DNA from: Calliopsis andreniformis
Lineage: Eukaryota > Arthropoda > Insecta > Hymenoptera > Andrenidae
Length of the DNA: 64,000 nucleotides
Direction: 5' to 3'
Assembly: GCF_051401765.1 (NCBI RefSeq)
Contig: NW_027480506.1
Span: 992,001-1,056,000 of the forward strand
Below the pieces are notes generated by a model that saw nothing but the letters and a program-made list of their open reading frames with translations, ran no database searches and had not been told where the DNA came from. Below are positions 36,917 to 50,892 of the stretch, one piece after another (the first letter of the stretch is position 1; every line of letters starts with the position of its first letter). The position numbers were made by a program, and so were the translations under genes.

Positions 36917-38100
36917 GATTGAGGATTGAGGATTGAAGATTGAGGATTGGGTGTTAAGGATTGAAGATTGAGGATAGAGGATTGAGGATTGAGGGTTGAG
37001 GATTGATGATTGAGTATTGAGGATTGAGGATTGACGCTTGAGGATTGAGGATTGAGGATGGAGGATTGATGGTTGAGTATTGAGGATTGATGGTTGCGGG
37101 TTGTGTGTTGATTGTTGAGGATGGAGGATTGAGAATTGAGGATTGAAGATTGAGTATTGATGATTGAAGATTGAGGATTGAGGATTGAGGTTGAGTATTG
37201 AGGACGAGTACTGACGGTTGAGGATTGAGGTTTGAGGATTGAGGATTGAGGATAGAGGACTGAGGAGTGAGGATTGAGGATGGAGCATTGAGGATAGAAG
37301 ATTGAGGACTGGGGAATGAGGATTGAAGATTGAGGTTTAATGATTGAGGATTTCGGGATTGAGGATCTAGGATTGGAGATTGATTATTGATGATTGAAGA
37401 TTGAGGATTGAGGACTGAGGGTTGAGGATTGAGGATTGATAATTGAGAATTGAGGATGAGGACTGAGGGTTGAGGATTGAGGTTATAGGAATGAGGATTC
37501 AGGATTGAGTATTGAGAAATGAGGATTGAGGATTGAGGATTGAGGATTGGGGATTGAGGATTGAGGATTGAGGTTTTAGGACTGAGGACTGAGGATTGAG
37601 GATTGAGGATTGAGGATTGAAGATTCAGTATTGAGGATTGAAGGTAGAGTATTGAGGATTGAGGATTGAGGTTTGAGTATTGAGGATTGAAGATTGAGGA
37701 TTGAGTATTGAGGATTGAGGATTGAGAATTGAGGATTGAGGATTGAGGATTGAAGATTGAGGATTGGGTGTTGAGGATTGAAGATTGAGGATTGAGGATT
37801 GAGGATTGAGGATTGAGGATTGACGATTGAGTATTGAGGATTGAGGATTGACGCTTGAGGATTGAGGATTGAGGATGGAGGATTGATGGTTGAGTATTGA
37901 GGATTGATGGTTGAGGGTTGTGTGTTGAATATTGAGGATGGAGGATTCAGGATTGAGGATTGAGGATTGAGGATTGAAGATTGAGTATTGCGAATTGAGG
38001 ATTGATGGTTGAGTATTGAGGATTGATGGCTGAGGGTTGTGTGTTGAATGTTGAGGATGGAGGATTGAGAATTGAGGTTTGAAGATTGAGTATTGAGGAT
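36917..38100 (+). repeat. Second partial head in U7
   Basis: After GAAGATTGAGGATTGGGTG the sequence enters the right part of the first head block instead of continuing toward P-box b (elsewhere GATTGTGGATTGGGTATCGC). It passes TTTCGGG island 1 near 37350 and much of the next head block, then jumps near 38090 to the tail. It carries the private variant GGAGTGAGGATTG near 37264. Confidence 0.7.
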
Positions 38101-41100
38101 TGATGATTGAAGACTGAGGATTGAGGATTGAGGTTTGAGTATTGAGGACGAGGACTGACGGTTGAGGATTGAGGTTTGAGGATTGCGGATTGAGGATAGA
38201 GGACTGAGGATTGAGGATTGAGTATTGAGCTTTGAGGAATGAAGATTGGGGACTGGGGAATGAGGATTGAAGATTGAGGACTGAGGATTGAGGATTGAAG
38301 ATTGAGTATTGAGGATTGAAGATTGAGGATTGAGGATTGAGGATTGAGGATTGAGGATTGATGGTTGAGAATTGAAGATTGAGTATTGAGGATTGAAGAT
38401 TGAGGATTGGGGATTGAGGATTGAGGATGAGGACTGAGGGTTGAGGATTGAGGTTTGAGGAATGAGGATTGAGGATTGAGGATTGAGGATTGAGGATTGA
38501 GGTTTGAGGATTGACGATTGAGGATTGGGTATTGAGGATTGAAGAATGAGGCTCGAGGATTGAGGATTGAGGATTGAGGAATGAAAATTGAGGGTTGAGG
38601 GTTGAGGATTGAGGATTGGAGATTGAGTATTGACGATTGAAGATTGAGGATTGAGGATTGAGGATTGAGGATTGAGGATTGAAGATTGAGGATAGGGTAT
38701 TGAGGATTGAAGAATGAGGATTGAGGATTGAGGATTGAGGATTGAGGATTGAAGATTGAGTATTGAGGATTGAAGATTGAGGATTGAGGATTGAGTATTG
38801 AGGATTGAGGATTGATGATTGAGGATTGAGGATTGAGGATTGACGCTTGAGGATTGAGGTTTGATGATGGAGGATTGAAGAGAGAGGACTGAGTGTTGGG
38901 GATTGAGTGTTGAGAATAGATGTTTGAGGATTTAGGTTTGATTATTGATTATTGCGGATTGAGTATTGAACCATGAGAATTCAGGATATTCTATTGAATA
39001 TTGAGAATTGAGGATTGATGGTTTGGGTTGGGGGTTGAGGGTTATGGATTGAGGTCGAGGACTGAGGGTTGAGTATTGATGTTTGAGGTCTGGGGATTTA
39101 GGATTGAGGATTGAGAATTGAGGATTGAGGATTGAGGATTGAAGATTGAGGATTGGGTGTTAAGGATTGAAGATTGAGGATAGAGGATTGAGGATTGAGG
39201 GTTGAGGATTGATGATTGAGTATTGAGGATTGAGGATTGACGCTTGAGGATTGAGGATTGAGGATGGAGGATTGATGGTTGAGTATTGAGGATTGATGGT
39301 TGCGGGTTGTGTGTTGATTGTTGAGGATGGAGGATTGAGAATTGAGGATTGAAGATTGAGTATTGATGATTGAAGATTGAGGATTGAGGATTGAGGTTGA
39401 GTATTGAGGACGAGTACTGACGGTTGAGGATTGAGGTTTGAGGATTGAGGATTGAGGATAGAGGACTGAGGACTGAGGATTGAGGATGGAGCATTGAGGA
39501 TAGAAGATTGAGGACTGGGGAATGAGGATTGAAGATTGAGGTTTAATGATTGAGGATTTCGGGATTGAGGATCTAGGATTGGAGATTGATTATTGATGAT
39601 TGAAGATTGAGGATTGAGGACTGAGGGTTGAGGATTGAGGATTGATAATTGAGAATTGAGGATGAGGACTGAGGGTTGAGGATTGAGGTTATAGGAATGA
39701 GGATTCAGGATTGAGTATTGAGAAATGAGGATTGAGGATTGAGGATTGAGGATTGGGGATTGAGGATTGAGGATTGAGGTTTTAGGACTGAGGACTGAGG
39801 ATTGAGGATTGAGGATTGAGGATTGAAGATTCAGTATTGAGGATTGAAGGTAGAGTATTGAGGATTGAGGATTGAGGTTTGAGTATTGAGGATTGAAGAT
39901 TGAGGATTGAGTATTGAGGATTGAGGATTGAGAATTGAGGATTGAGGATTGAGGATTGAAGATTGAGGATTGGGTGTTGAGGATTGAAGATTGAGGATTG
40001 AGGATTGAGGATTGAGGATTGAGGATTGACGATTGAGTATTGAGGATTGAGGATTGACGCTTGAGGATTGAGGATTGAGGATGGAGGATTGATGGTTGAG
40101 TATTGAGGATTGATGGTTGAGGGTTGTGTGTTGAATATTGAGGATGGAGGATTCAGGATTGAGGATTGAGGATTGAGGATTGAAGATTGAGTATTGCGAA
40201 TTGAGGATTGATGGTTGAGTATTGAGGATTGATGGCTGAGGGTTGTGTGTTGAATGTTGAGGATGGAGGATTGAGAATTGAGGTTTGAAGATTGAGTATT
40301 GATGATTGAAGATTGAGGATTGAGGATTGAGGTTGAGTATTGAGGACGAGTACTGACGTTTGAGGATTGAGGTTTGAGGATTGAGGATTGAGGATAGAGG
40401 ACTGAGGACTGAGGATTGAGGATGGAGCATTGAGGATAGAAGATTGAGTACTGGGGAATGAGAATTGAAAATTGAGGTTTAATGATTGACGATTTCGGGA
40501 TTGAGGACCTAGGATTGGAGACTGATTATTGAGGATTGAAGATTGAGGATTGAGGACTGAGGGTTGAGGATTGAGGATTGATGATTGAGAATTGAGGATG
40601 AGGACTTAGGGTTGAGGATTGAGGTTCTAGGAATGAGGATTGAGGATTCAGTATTGAGGATTGAGGATTGAGGATTGAGGATTGAGGATTGAGGATTGGG
40701 GATTGAGGATTGAGGATTGAGGTTTGAGGACTGAGGACTGAGGATTGAGTATTGAGGACTGAGGATTGAAGATTCAGTATTGAGGATTGAAGGTAGAGAA
40801 TTGAGGATTGAGGATTGAGGTTTGAGTATTGAGGATTGAAGATTGAGGATTGAGTATTGAGGATTGAGGATTGATAATTGAGGATTGAGGATTGAGGATT
40901 GAAGATTGAGGATTGGGTGTTGAGCATTGAAGATTGAGGATTGAGGATTGAGGATTGAGGATTGAGGATTGATGATTGAGTATTGAGGATTGAGGATTGA
41001 CGCTTGAGGATTGAGGATTGAGGATGGAGGATTGATGGTTGAGTATTGAGGATTGATGGTTGAGGGTTGTGTGTTGAATATTGAGGATGGAGGATTCAGG

Positions 41101-41558
41101 ATTGAGGATTGAGGATTGAGGATTGAAGATTGAGTATTGCGAATTGAGGATTGATGGTTGAGTATTGAGTATTGATGGCTGAGGGTTGTGTGTTGAATGT
41201 TGAGGATGGAGGATTGAGAATTGAGGATTGAAGATTGAGTATTGATGATTGAAGATTGAGGATTGAGGATTGAGGATTGAGAATTGAGAATTGAGAATTG
41301 AGGATGAGGACTGAGGGTTGTGGATTGAGGTTTGAGGAATGAGGATTGAGGATTGAGGATTGAGGATTGAGGATTGGGGATTGAGGATTGAGTATTGAAG
41401 ATTGAGTATCGATGACTGAGGATTGAGGATTGAGGATTGAGTATTGAGGGTTGAGGATTGATGATTGAGTATCGGGGATTGAAGATTGTGTACTGCGGAT
41501 TGATGATTGAGGACGGAGGATGAGGGCTGAGGGTTGAGGTTTGAGGTTTGAGTATTGA

Positions 41559-41576
41559 ATCCTGAGAATTCAGGAT
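41559..41576 (+). repeat. P-box a of U8
   Basis: Both arms are intact; offset +2588. Confidence 0.85.
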
Positions 41577-42885
41577 ATTCTATTGAGTATTGAGAATTGA
41601 TGATTGATGGCTGAGTATTGAGGATTAAAGATTGAGGATTGAGGATTGAGGATTGAGGATTGAGGATTGAGGATTGAGTATTGAAGATTGAGGATACAAG
41701 ATTCAGTATTGAGGATTGAAGATTGGGAACTGGGGATTGAGGATTGAACATTGAGGACTGAGTGTTGAGTGTTGAGTGATGAGAATTGATGTTTGTAGAT
41801 AGAGATTTGAAGATTGCAGATTGAGTATTGAGTATTGAAAACTTTGAATTGAGGATATTCTATTGAGGATTGAGAATTGACAACTGATTGTTGAGGACTA
41901 AGGTCTGAAGATTGAGGATTCAGGATTGAGGATTCAGAATTGAGGTTTGAGGACGAAGGATTGAGGATAGAAGATTGAGGACTGGGGAATGAGGATTGAA
42001 GATTGAGGATTGGGTTTTGAGGATTGAAGAATGAGGGTTGATGATTGAGGATTGAGGATTGAGGATTGAAGATTGAGTATTGAGGATTGAAGACTGACGA
42101 TTGAGGATTGAGGATTGAGGATTGAGGATTGAGGATTGAGGATTGAGGATTGAGGATTGAGGATTGAGGATTGAGGATTGTGGATTGAGGATTGAATATT
42201 GACGATTAAGAATTGAGGATTGAGTACTGAGGATTGAAGATTGAGGACTGAGGATTGAGGATTGAGGATTGAAGATTGAGGATTGTGTACAGAGGATTGA
42301 AGAATGAGGATTGAGGATTGAGGATTGTGGATTGAGGATTGAAGATTGAGTATTGAGGATTGAAGACTGACGATTGAGGATTGAGGATTGAGGATTGAGG
42401 ATTGAGGATTGAGGATTGAGGATTGAAGATTGAGTATTGAGGATTGAAGATCGAGGATTGAGGATTGAGGATTGAGGATTGAGGATTTAAGATTGAGGAT
42501 GAGGGCTGAGGGTTGATGATTGAGGTTTGAGGATTGATGATTGAGGATTGAGGATTGAAGATTGTGGATTGGGTATCGCGGATTGAACATTGAGGATTGA
42601 GGATTGAGGATTGAGGATTGAGGATTGAGGACTGAAGATTGTATATTGATGATTGAAGATTGGGAATTGAGGATTGAGTGTTGTGGATTGAGGACGAGGA
42701 CTGAGGTTTGAGTATTGATGTTTGAGGTCTGAGGATTGAGGATTGAGGATTGAGAATTGAGGATTGAGGATTGAGGATTGAAGATTGAGGATTGAGTATT
42801 GAGGATTGAATATTGAGGATTGAGGATTGAGGATTGAGGGTTGAGAATGAGGGCTGAGGGTTGAGGATTCAGGTTTGAGTATAGA

Positions 42886-42903
42886 ATCCTGAGAATTCAG
42901 GAT
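42886..42903 (+). repeat. P-box b of U8
   Basis: Both arms are intact; 1327 bp after P-box a. Confidence 0.85.
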
Positions 42904-43526
42904 ATTCTATTGAGCATTGAGAATTGAGTATTGATGGTTGAGTATTGAGGATTGAGGATTGAGGATTGAGGATTGAGGATTGAGTATTGAAGATTGAGGA
43001 TTGATGATTGAGGATTGAGGATTGAGGATTGAGGATTGAGAATTGAGGATTGAGGACTGAAGATTGTATATTGATGATTGAAGATTGAGGATTGAGGATT
43101 GAGTGTTGTGGATTGAGGACGAGGACTGAGGGTTGAGTATTGATGTCTGAGGTCTGAGGATTGAGGATTGAGGATTGAGAATTGAGGATTGAGGATTGAG
43201 TATTGAGGGTTGAAGATTGAGGATTGTGGATTGAGGATTGAGGATTGAGGACTGAAGATTGTATATTGATGATTGAAGATTGAGGATTGAGGATTGAGTG
43301 TTGTGGATTGAGGACGAGGACTGAGGGTTGAGTATTGATGTCTGATGTCTGAGGATTGAGGATTGAGGATTGAGAATTGAGGATTGAGGATTGAGAATTG
43401 AGGATTGAGGATTGAGGACTGAGGATTGAGGATTGAGTATTGAGGATTGAATATTGAGGATTGAGGATTGAGGATTGAGGATTGAGAATGAGGGCTGTGG
43501 GTTGAGGATTCATGTTTGAGTATAGA

Positions 43527-43544
43527 ATCCTGAGAATTCAGGAT
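43527..43544 (+). repeat. P-box c of U8
   Basis: Both arms are intact; 462 bp before the next D-box. Confidence 0.85.
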
Positions 43545-46500
43545 ATTCTATTGAGCATTGAGAATTGAGGATTGATGATTGAGTATTGAGGATTGAGGAT
43601 TGAGGATTGAGGATTGAGGATTGAGTATTGAAGATTGAGGATTGATGATTGAGGATTGAGGATTGAGGATTGAGGATTGAGAATTGAGGATTGAGGACTG
43701 AAGATTGTATATTGATGATTGAAGATTGAGGATTGAGGATTGAGTGTTGTGGATTGAGGACGAGGACTGAGGGTTGAGTATTGATGTCTGATGTCTGAGG
43801 ATTGAGGATTGAGTATTGAGGATTGAGGATTGATGATTGAGGATTGAGGATTGAGGATTGACGCTTGAGGATTGAGGTTTGATGATGGAGGATTGAAGAG
43901 AGAGGACTGAGTGTTGGGGATTGAGTGTTGAGAATAGATGTTTGAGGATTTAGGTTTGATTATTGATTATTGCGGATTGAGTATTGAACCATGAGAATTC
44001 AGGATATTCTATTGAATATTGAGAATTGAGGATTGATGGTTTGGGTTGGGGGTTGAGGGTTATGGATTGAGGTCGAGGACTGAGGGTTGAGTATTGATGT
44101 TTGAGGTCTGGGGATTTAGGATTGAGGATTGAGAATTGAGGATTGAGGATTGAGGATTGAAGATTGAGGATTGGGTGTTAAGGATTGAAGATTGAGGATA
44201 GAGGATTGAGGATTGAGGGTTGAGGATTGATGATTGAGTATTGAGGATTGAGGATTGACGCTTGAGGATTGAGGATTGAGGATGGAGGATTGATGGTTGA
44301 GTATTGAGGATTGATGGTTGCGGGTTGTGTGTTGATTGTTGAGGATGGAGGATTGAGAATTGAGGATTGAAGATTGAGTATTGATGATTGAAGATTGAGG
44401 ATTGAGGATTGAGGTTGAGTATTGAGGACGAGTACTGACGGTTGAGGATTGAGGTTTGAGGATTGAGGATTGAGGATAGAGGACTGAGGACTGAGGATTG
44501 AGGATGGAGCATTGAGGATAGAAGATTGAGGACTGGGGAATGAGGATTGAAGATTGAGGTTTAATGATTGAGGATTTCGGGATTGAGGATCTAGGATTGG
44601 AGATTGATTATTGATGATTGAAGATTGAGGATTGAGGACTGAGGGTTGAGGATTGAGGATTGATAATTGAGAATTGAGGATGAGGACTGAGGGTTGAGGA
44701 TTGAGGTTATAGGAATGAGGATTCAGGATTGAGTATTGAGAAATGAGGATTGAGGATTGAGGATTGAGGATTGGGGATTGAGGATTGAGGATTGAGGTTT
44801 TAGGACTGAGGACTGAGGATTGAGGATTGAGGATTGAGGATTGAAGATTCAGTATTGAGGATTGAAGGTAGAGTATTGAGGATTGAGGATTGAGGTTTGA
44901 GTATTGAGGATTGAAGATTGAGGATTGAGTATTGAGGATTGAGGATTGAGAATTGAGGATTGAGGATTGAGGATTGAAGATTGAGGATTGGGTGTTGAGG
45001 ATTGAAGATTGAGGATTGAGGATTGAGGATTGAGGATTGAGGATTGACGATTGAGTATTGAGGATTGAGGATTGACGCTTGAGGATTGAGGATTGAGGAT
45101 GGAGGATTGATGGTTGAGTATTGAGGATTGATGGTTGAGGGTTGTGTGTTGAATATTGAGGATGGAGGATTCAGGATTGAGGATTGAGGATTGAGGATTG
45201 AAGATTGAGTATTGCGAATTGAGGATTGATGGTTGAGTATTGAGGATTGATGGCTGAGGGTTGTGTGTTGAATGTTGAGGATGGAGGATTGAGAATTGAG
45301 GTTTGAAGATTGAGTATTGATGATTGAAGATTGAGGATTGAGGATTGAGGTTGAGTATTGAGGACGAGTACTGACGTTTGAGGATTGAGGTTTGAGGATT
45401 GAGGATTGAGGATAGAGGACTGAGGACTGAGGATTGAGGATGGAGCATTGAGGATAGAAGATTGAGTACTGGGGAATGAGAATTGAAAATTGAGGTTTAA
45501 TGATTGACGATTTCGGGATTGAGGACCTAGGATTGGAGACTGATTATTGAGGATTGAAGATTGAGGATTGAGGACTGAGGGTTGAGGATTGAGGATTGAT
45601 GATTGAGAATTGAGGATGAGGACTTAGGGTTGAGGATTGAGGTTCTAGGAATGAGGATTGAGGATTCAGTATTGAGGATTGAGGATTGAGGATTGAGGAT
45701 TGAGGATTGAGGATTGGGGATTGAGGATTGAGGATTGAGGTTTGAGGACTGAGGACTGAGGATTGAGTATTGAGGACTGAGGATTGAAGATTCAGTATTG
45801 AGGATTGAAGGTAGAGAATTGAGGATTGAGGATTGAGGTTTGAGTATTGAGGATTGAAGATTGAGGATTGAGTATTGAGGATTGAGGATTGATAATTGAG
45901 GATTGAGGATTGAGGATTGAAGATTGAGGATTGGGTGTTGAGCATTGAAGATTGAGGATTGAGGATTGAGGATTGAGGATTGAGGATTGATGATTGAGTA
46001 TTGAGGATTGAGGATTGACGCTTGAGGATTGAGGATTGAGGATGGAGGATTGATGGTTGAGTATTGAGGATTGATGGTTGAGGGTTGTGTGTTGAATATT
46101 GAGGATGGAGGATTCAGGATTGAGGATTGAGGATTGAGGATTGAAGATTGAGTATTGCGAATTGAGGATTGATGGTTGAGTATTGAGTATTGATGGCTGA
46201 GGGTTGTGTGTTGAATGTTGAGGATGGAGGATTGAGAATTGAGGATTGAAGATTGAGTATTGATGATTGAAGATTGAGGATTGAGGATTGAGGATTGAGA
46301 ATTGAGAATTGAGAATTGAGGATGAGGACTGAGGGTTGTGGATTGAGGTTTGAGGAATGAGGATTGAGGATTGAGGATTGAGGATTGAGGATTGGGGATT
46401 GAGGATTGAGTATTGAAGATTGAGTATCGATGACTGAGGATTGAGGATTGAGGATTGAGTATTGAGGGTTGAGGATTGATGATTGAGTATCGGGGATTGA

Positions 46501-46576
46501 AGATTGTGTACTGCGGATTGATGATTGAGGACGGAGGATGAGGGCTGAGGGTTGAGGTTTGAGGTTTGAGTATTGA

Positions 46577-46594
46577 ATCCTGAGAATTCAGGAT
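46577..46594 (+). repeat. P-box a of U9
   Basis: Both arms are intact; 5018 bp after its U8 partner. Confidence 0.85.
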
Positions 46595-47903
46595 ATTCTA
46601 TTGAGTATTGAGAATTGATGATTGATGGCTGAGTATTGAGGATTAAAGATTGAGGATTGAGGATTGAGGATTGAGGATTGAGGATTGAGGATTGAGTATT
46701 GAAGATTGAGGATACAAGATTCAGTATTGAGGATTGAAGATTGGGAACTGGGGATTGAGGATTGAACATTGAGGACTGAGTGTTGAGTGTTGAGTGATGA
46801 GAATTGATGTTTGTAGATAGAGATTTGAAGATTGCAGATTGAGTATTGAGTATTGAAAACTTTGAATTGAGGATATTCTATTGAGGATTGAGAATTGACA
46901 ACTGATTGTTGAGGACTAAGGTCTGAAGATTGAGGATTCAGGATTGAGGATTCAGAATTGAGGTTTGAGGACGAAGGATTGAGGATAGAAGATTGAGGAC
47001 TGGGGAATGAGGATTGAAGATTGAGGATTGGGTTTTGAGGATTGAAGAATGAGGGTTGATGATTGAGGATTGAGGATTGAGGATTGAAGATTGAGTATTG
47101 AGGATTGAAGACTGACGATTGAGGATTGAGGATTGAGGATTGAGGATTGAGGATTGAGGATTGAGGATTGAGGATTGAGGATTGAGGATTGAGGATTGTG
47201 GATTGAGGATTGAATATTGACGATTAAGAATTGAGGATTGAGTACTGAGGATTGAAGATTGAGGACTGAGGATTGAGGATTGAGGATTGAAGATTGAGGA
47301 TTGTGTACAGAGGATTGAAGAATGAGGATTGAGGATTGAGGATTGTGGATTGAGGATTGAAGATTGAGTATTGAGGATTGAAGACTGACGATTGAGGATT
47401 GAGGATTGAGGATTGAGGATTGAGGATTGAGGATTGAGGATTGAAGATTGAGTATTGAGGATTGAAGATCGAGGATTGAGGATTGAGGATTGAGGATTGA
47501 GGATTTAAGATTGAGGATGAGGGCTGAGGGTTGATGATTGAGGTTTGAGGATTGATGATTGAGGATTGAGGATTGAAGATTGTGGATTGGGTATCGCGGA
47601 TTGAACATTGAGGATTGAGGATTGAGGATTGAGGATTGAGGATTGAGGACTGAAGATTGTATATTGATGATTGAAGATTGGGAATTGAGGATTGAGTGTT
47701 GTGGATTGAGGACGAGGACTGAGGTTTGAGTATTGATGTTTGAGGTCTGAGGATTGAGGATTGAGGATTGAGAATTGAGGATTGAGGATTGAGGATTGAA
47801 GATTGAGGATTGAGTATTGAGGATTGAATATTGAGGATTGAGGATTGAGGATTGAGGGTTGAGAATGAGGGCTGAGGGTTGAGGATTCAGGTTTGAGTAT
47901 AGA

Positions 47904-47921
47904 ATCCTGAGAATTCAGGAT
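47904..47921 (+). repeat. P-box b of U9
   Basis: Both arms are intact; 5018 bp after its U8 partner. Confidence 0.85.
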
Positions 47922-48544
47922 ATTCTATTGAGCATTGAGAATTGAGTATTGATGGTTGAGTATTGAGGATTGAGGATTGAGGATTGAGGATTGAGGATTG
48001 AGTATTGAAGATTGAGGATTGATGATTGAGGATTGAGGATTGAGGATTGAGGATTGAGAATTGAGGATTGAGGACTGAAGATTGTATATTGATGATTGAA
48101 GATTGAGGATTGAGGATTGAGTGTTGTGGATTGAGGACGAGGACTGAGGGTTGAGTATTGATGTCTGAGGTCTGAGGATTGAGGATTGAGGATTGAGAAT
48201 TGAGGATTGAGGATTGAGTATTGAGGGTTGAAGATTGAGGATTGTGGATTGAGGATTGAGGATTGAGGACTGAAGATTGTATATTGATGATTGAAGATTG
48301 AGGATTGAGGATTGAGTGTTGTGGATTGAGGACGAGGACTGAGGGTTGAGTATTGATGTCTGATGTCTGAGGATTGAGGATTGAGGATTGAGAATTGAGG
48401 ATTGAGGATTGAGAATTGAGGATTGAGGATTGAGGACTGAGGATTGAGGATTGAGTATTGAGGATTGAATATTGAGGATTGAGGATTGAGGATTGAGGAT
48501 TGAGAATGAGGGCTGTGGGTTGAGGATTCATGTTTGAGTATAGA

Positions 48545-48562
48545 ATCCTGAGAATTCAGGAT
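48545..48562 (+). repeat. P-box c of U9
   Basis: Both arms are intact; 462 bp before the next D-box. Confidence 0.85.
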
Positions 48563-49866
48563 ATTCTATTGAGCATTGAGAATTGAGGATTGATGATTGA
48601 GTATTGAGGATTGAGGATTGAGGATTGAGGATTGAGGATTGAGTATTGAAGATTGAGGATTGATGATTGAGGATTGAGGATTGAGGATTGAGGATTGAGA
48701 ATTGAGGATTGAGGACTGAAGATTGTATATTGATGATTGAAGATTGAGGATTGAGGATTGAGTGTTGTGGATTGAGGACGAGGACTGAGGGTTGAGTATT
48801 GATGTCTGATGTCTGAGGATTGAGGATTGAGTATTGAGGATTGAGGATTGATGATTGAGGATTGAGGATTGAGGATTGACGCTTGAGGATTGAGGTTTGA
48901 TGATGGAGGATTGAAGAGAGAGGACTGAGTGTTGGGGATTGAGTGTTGAGAATAGATGTTTGAGGATTTAGGTTTGATTATTGATTATTGCGGATTGAGT
49001 ATTGAACCATGAGAATTCAGGATATTCTATTGAATATTGAGAATTGAGGATTGATGGTTTGGGTTGGGGGTTGAGGGTTATGGATTGAGGTCGAGGACTG
49101 AGGGTTGAGTATTGATGTTTGAGGTCTGGGGATTTAGGATTGAGGATTGAGAATTGAGGATTGAGGATTGAGGATTGAAGATTGAGGATTGGGTGTTAAG
49201 GATTGAAGATTGAGGATAGAGGATTGAGGATTGAGGGTTGAGGATTGATGATTGAGTATTGAGGATTGAGGATTGACGCTTGAGGATTGAGGATTGAGGA
49301 TGGAGGATTGATGGTTGAGTATTGAGGATTGATGGTTGCGGGTTGTGTGTTGATTGTTGAGGATGGAGGATTGAGAATTGAGGATTGAAGATTGAGTATT
49401 GATGATTGAAGATTGAGGATTGAGGATTGAGGTTGAGTATTGAGGACGAGTACTGACGGTTGAGGATTGAGGTTTGAGGATTGAGGATTGAGGATAGAGG
49501 ACTGAGGACTGAGGATTGAGGATGGAGCATTGAGGATAGAAGATTGAGGACTGGGGAATGAGGATTGAAGATTGAGGTTTAATGATTGAGGATTTCGGGA
49601 TTGAGGATCTAGGATTGGAGATTGATTATTGATGATTGAAGATTGAGGATTGAGGACTGAGGGTTGAGGATTGAGGATTGATAATTGAGAATTGAGGATG
49701 AGGACTGAGGGTTGAGGATTGAGGTTATAGGAATGAGGATTCAGGATTGAGTATTGAGAAATGAGGATTGAGGATTGAGGATTGAGGATTGGGGATTGAG
49801 GATTGAGGATTGAGGTTTTAGGACTGAGGACTGAGGATTGAGGATTGAGGATTGAGGATTGAAGAT

Positions 49867-50892
49867 TCAGTATTGAGGATTGAAGGTAGAGTATTGAGGA
49901 TTGAGGATTGAGGTTTGAGTATTGAGGATTGAAGATTGAGGATTGAGTATTGAGGATTGAGGATTGAGAATTGAGGATTGAGGATTGAGGATTGAAGATT
50001 GAGGATTGGGTGTTGAGGATTGAAGATTGAGGATTGAGGATTGAGGATTGAGGATTGAGGATTGAGGATTGAAGATTGAGTATTGAGGATTGAAGATCGA
50101 GGATTGAGGATTGAGGATTGAGGATTGAGGATTTAAGATTGAGGATGAGGGCTGAGGGTTGATGATTGAGGTTTGAGGATTGATGATTGAGGATTGAGGA
50201 TTGAAGATTGAGGATTGGGTGTTAAGGATTGAAGATTGAGGATAGAGGATTGAGGATTGAGGGTTGAGGATTGATGATTGAGTATTGAGGATTGAGGATT
50301 GACGCTTGAGGATTGAGGATTGAGGATGGAGGATTGATGGTTGAGTATTGAGGATTGATGGTTGCGGGTTGTGTGTTGATTGTTGAGGATGGAGGATTGA
50401 GAATTGAGGATTGAAGATTGAGTATTGATGATTGAAGATTGAGGATTGAGGATTGAGGTTGAGTATTGAGGACGAGTACTGACGGTTGAGGATTGAGGTT
50501 TGAGGATTGAGGATTGAGGATAGAGGACTGAGGAGTGAGGATTGAGGATGGAGCATTGAGGATAGAAGATTGAGGACTGGGGAATGAGGATTGAAGATTG
50601 AGGTTTAATGATTGAGGATTTCGGGATTGAGGATCTAGGATTGGAGATTGATTATTGATGATTGAAGATTGAGGATTGAGGACTGAGGGTTGAGGATTGA
50701 GGATTGATAATTGAGAATTGAGGATGAGGACTGAGGGTTGAGGATTGAGGTTATAGGAATGAGGATTCAGGATTGAGTATTGAGAAATGAGGATTGAGGA
50801 TTGAGGATTGAGGATTGGGGATTGAGGATTGAGGATTGAGGTTTTAGGACTGAGGACTGAGGATTGAGGATTGAGGATTGAGGATTGAAGAT
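49867..50892 (+). repeat. 1026-bp insertion in U10
   Basis: The interval between the two copies of the start of the same head block (49867 and 50893) is exactly the excess length of the unit. Internally it goes from that block to a piece normally near P-box b (GATCGAGG near 50097, GATTTAAGATTG near 50130) and then, at about 50200-50225, to the first head block with TTTCGGG near 50617. It shares both the junction and the GGAGTGAGGATTG variant (near 50530) with U7. Confidence 0.75.

Larger units (their letters stand above)
33356..38970 (+). repeat. Higher-order unit U7 (5615 bp, chimeric: family II head, family I tail)
   Basis: CCTAGG is at 34893 and the first P-box at 35937 (+2581, one heptamer more than family I). 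The unit carries family II markers GTACTGGGG near 34832 and GGGTTTTGAGG near 36390. The second P-box is absent. Instead the sequence switches near 36930-36960 into a second copy of head sequence, then near 38090 into a CTCGAG tail (38552-38557, the usual 419 bp before the next D-box). It therefore contains two partial heads and one tail. Confidence 0.78.
38971..43988 (+). repeat. Higher-order unit U8 (5018 bp, family II)
   Basis: CCTAGG is at 40508. P-boxes lie at 41559 (+2588, two heptamers more than U2), 42886 and 43527. The third P-box is 641 bp after the second and 462 bp before the next D-box. No CTCGAG is present. Family II markers GAGTACTGGGG (near 40445) and GGGTTTTGAGG (near 42012) are present. 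The length and every landmark offset equal those of U9. Confidence 0.85.
43989..49006 (+). repeat. Higher-order unit U9 (5018 bp, tandem twin of U8)
   Basis: P-boxes at 46577, 47904 and 48545 and CCTAGG at 45526 all sit 5018 bp after their U8 partners. Conceptual translations of the minus strand across matching blocks are identical between U8 and U9, which covers most of the unit. I noticed no difference, though I did not compare every base. This is the most recent-looking duplication in the window. Confidence 0.85.

Noticed and set aside
38971..49006. Treating U8/U9 as an assembly error
   Set aside because: Possible, but unequal exchange also gives perfect twins, and neither can be decided without reads; kept as a finding with that caveat.
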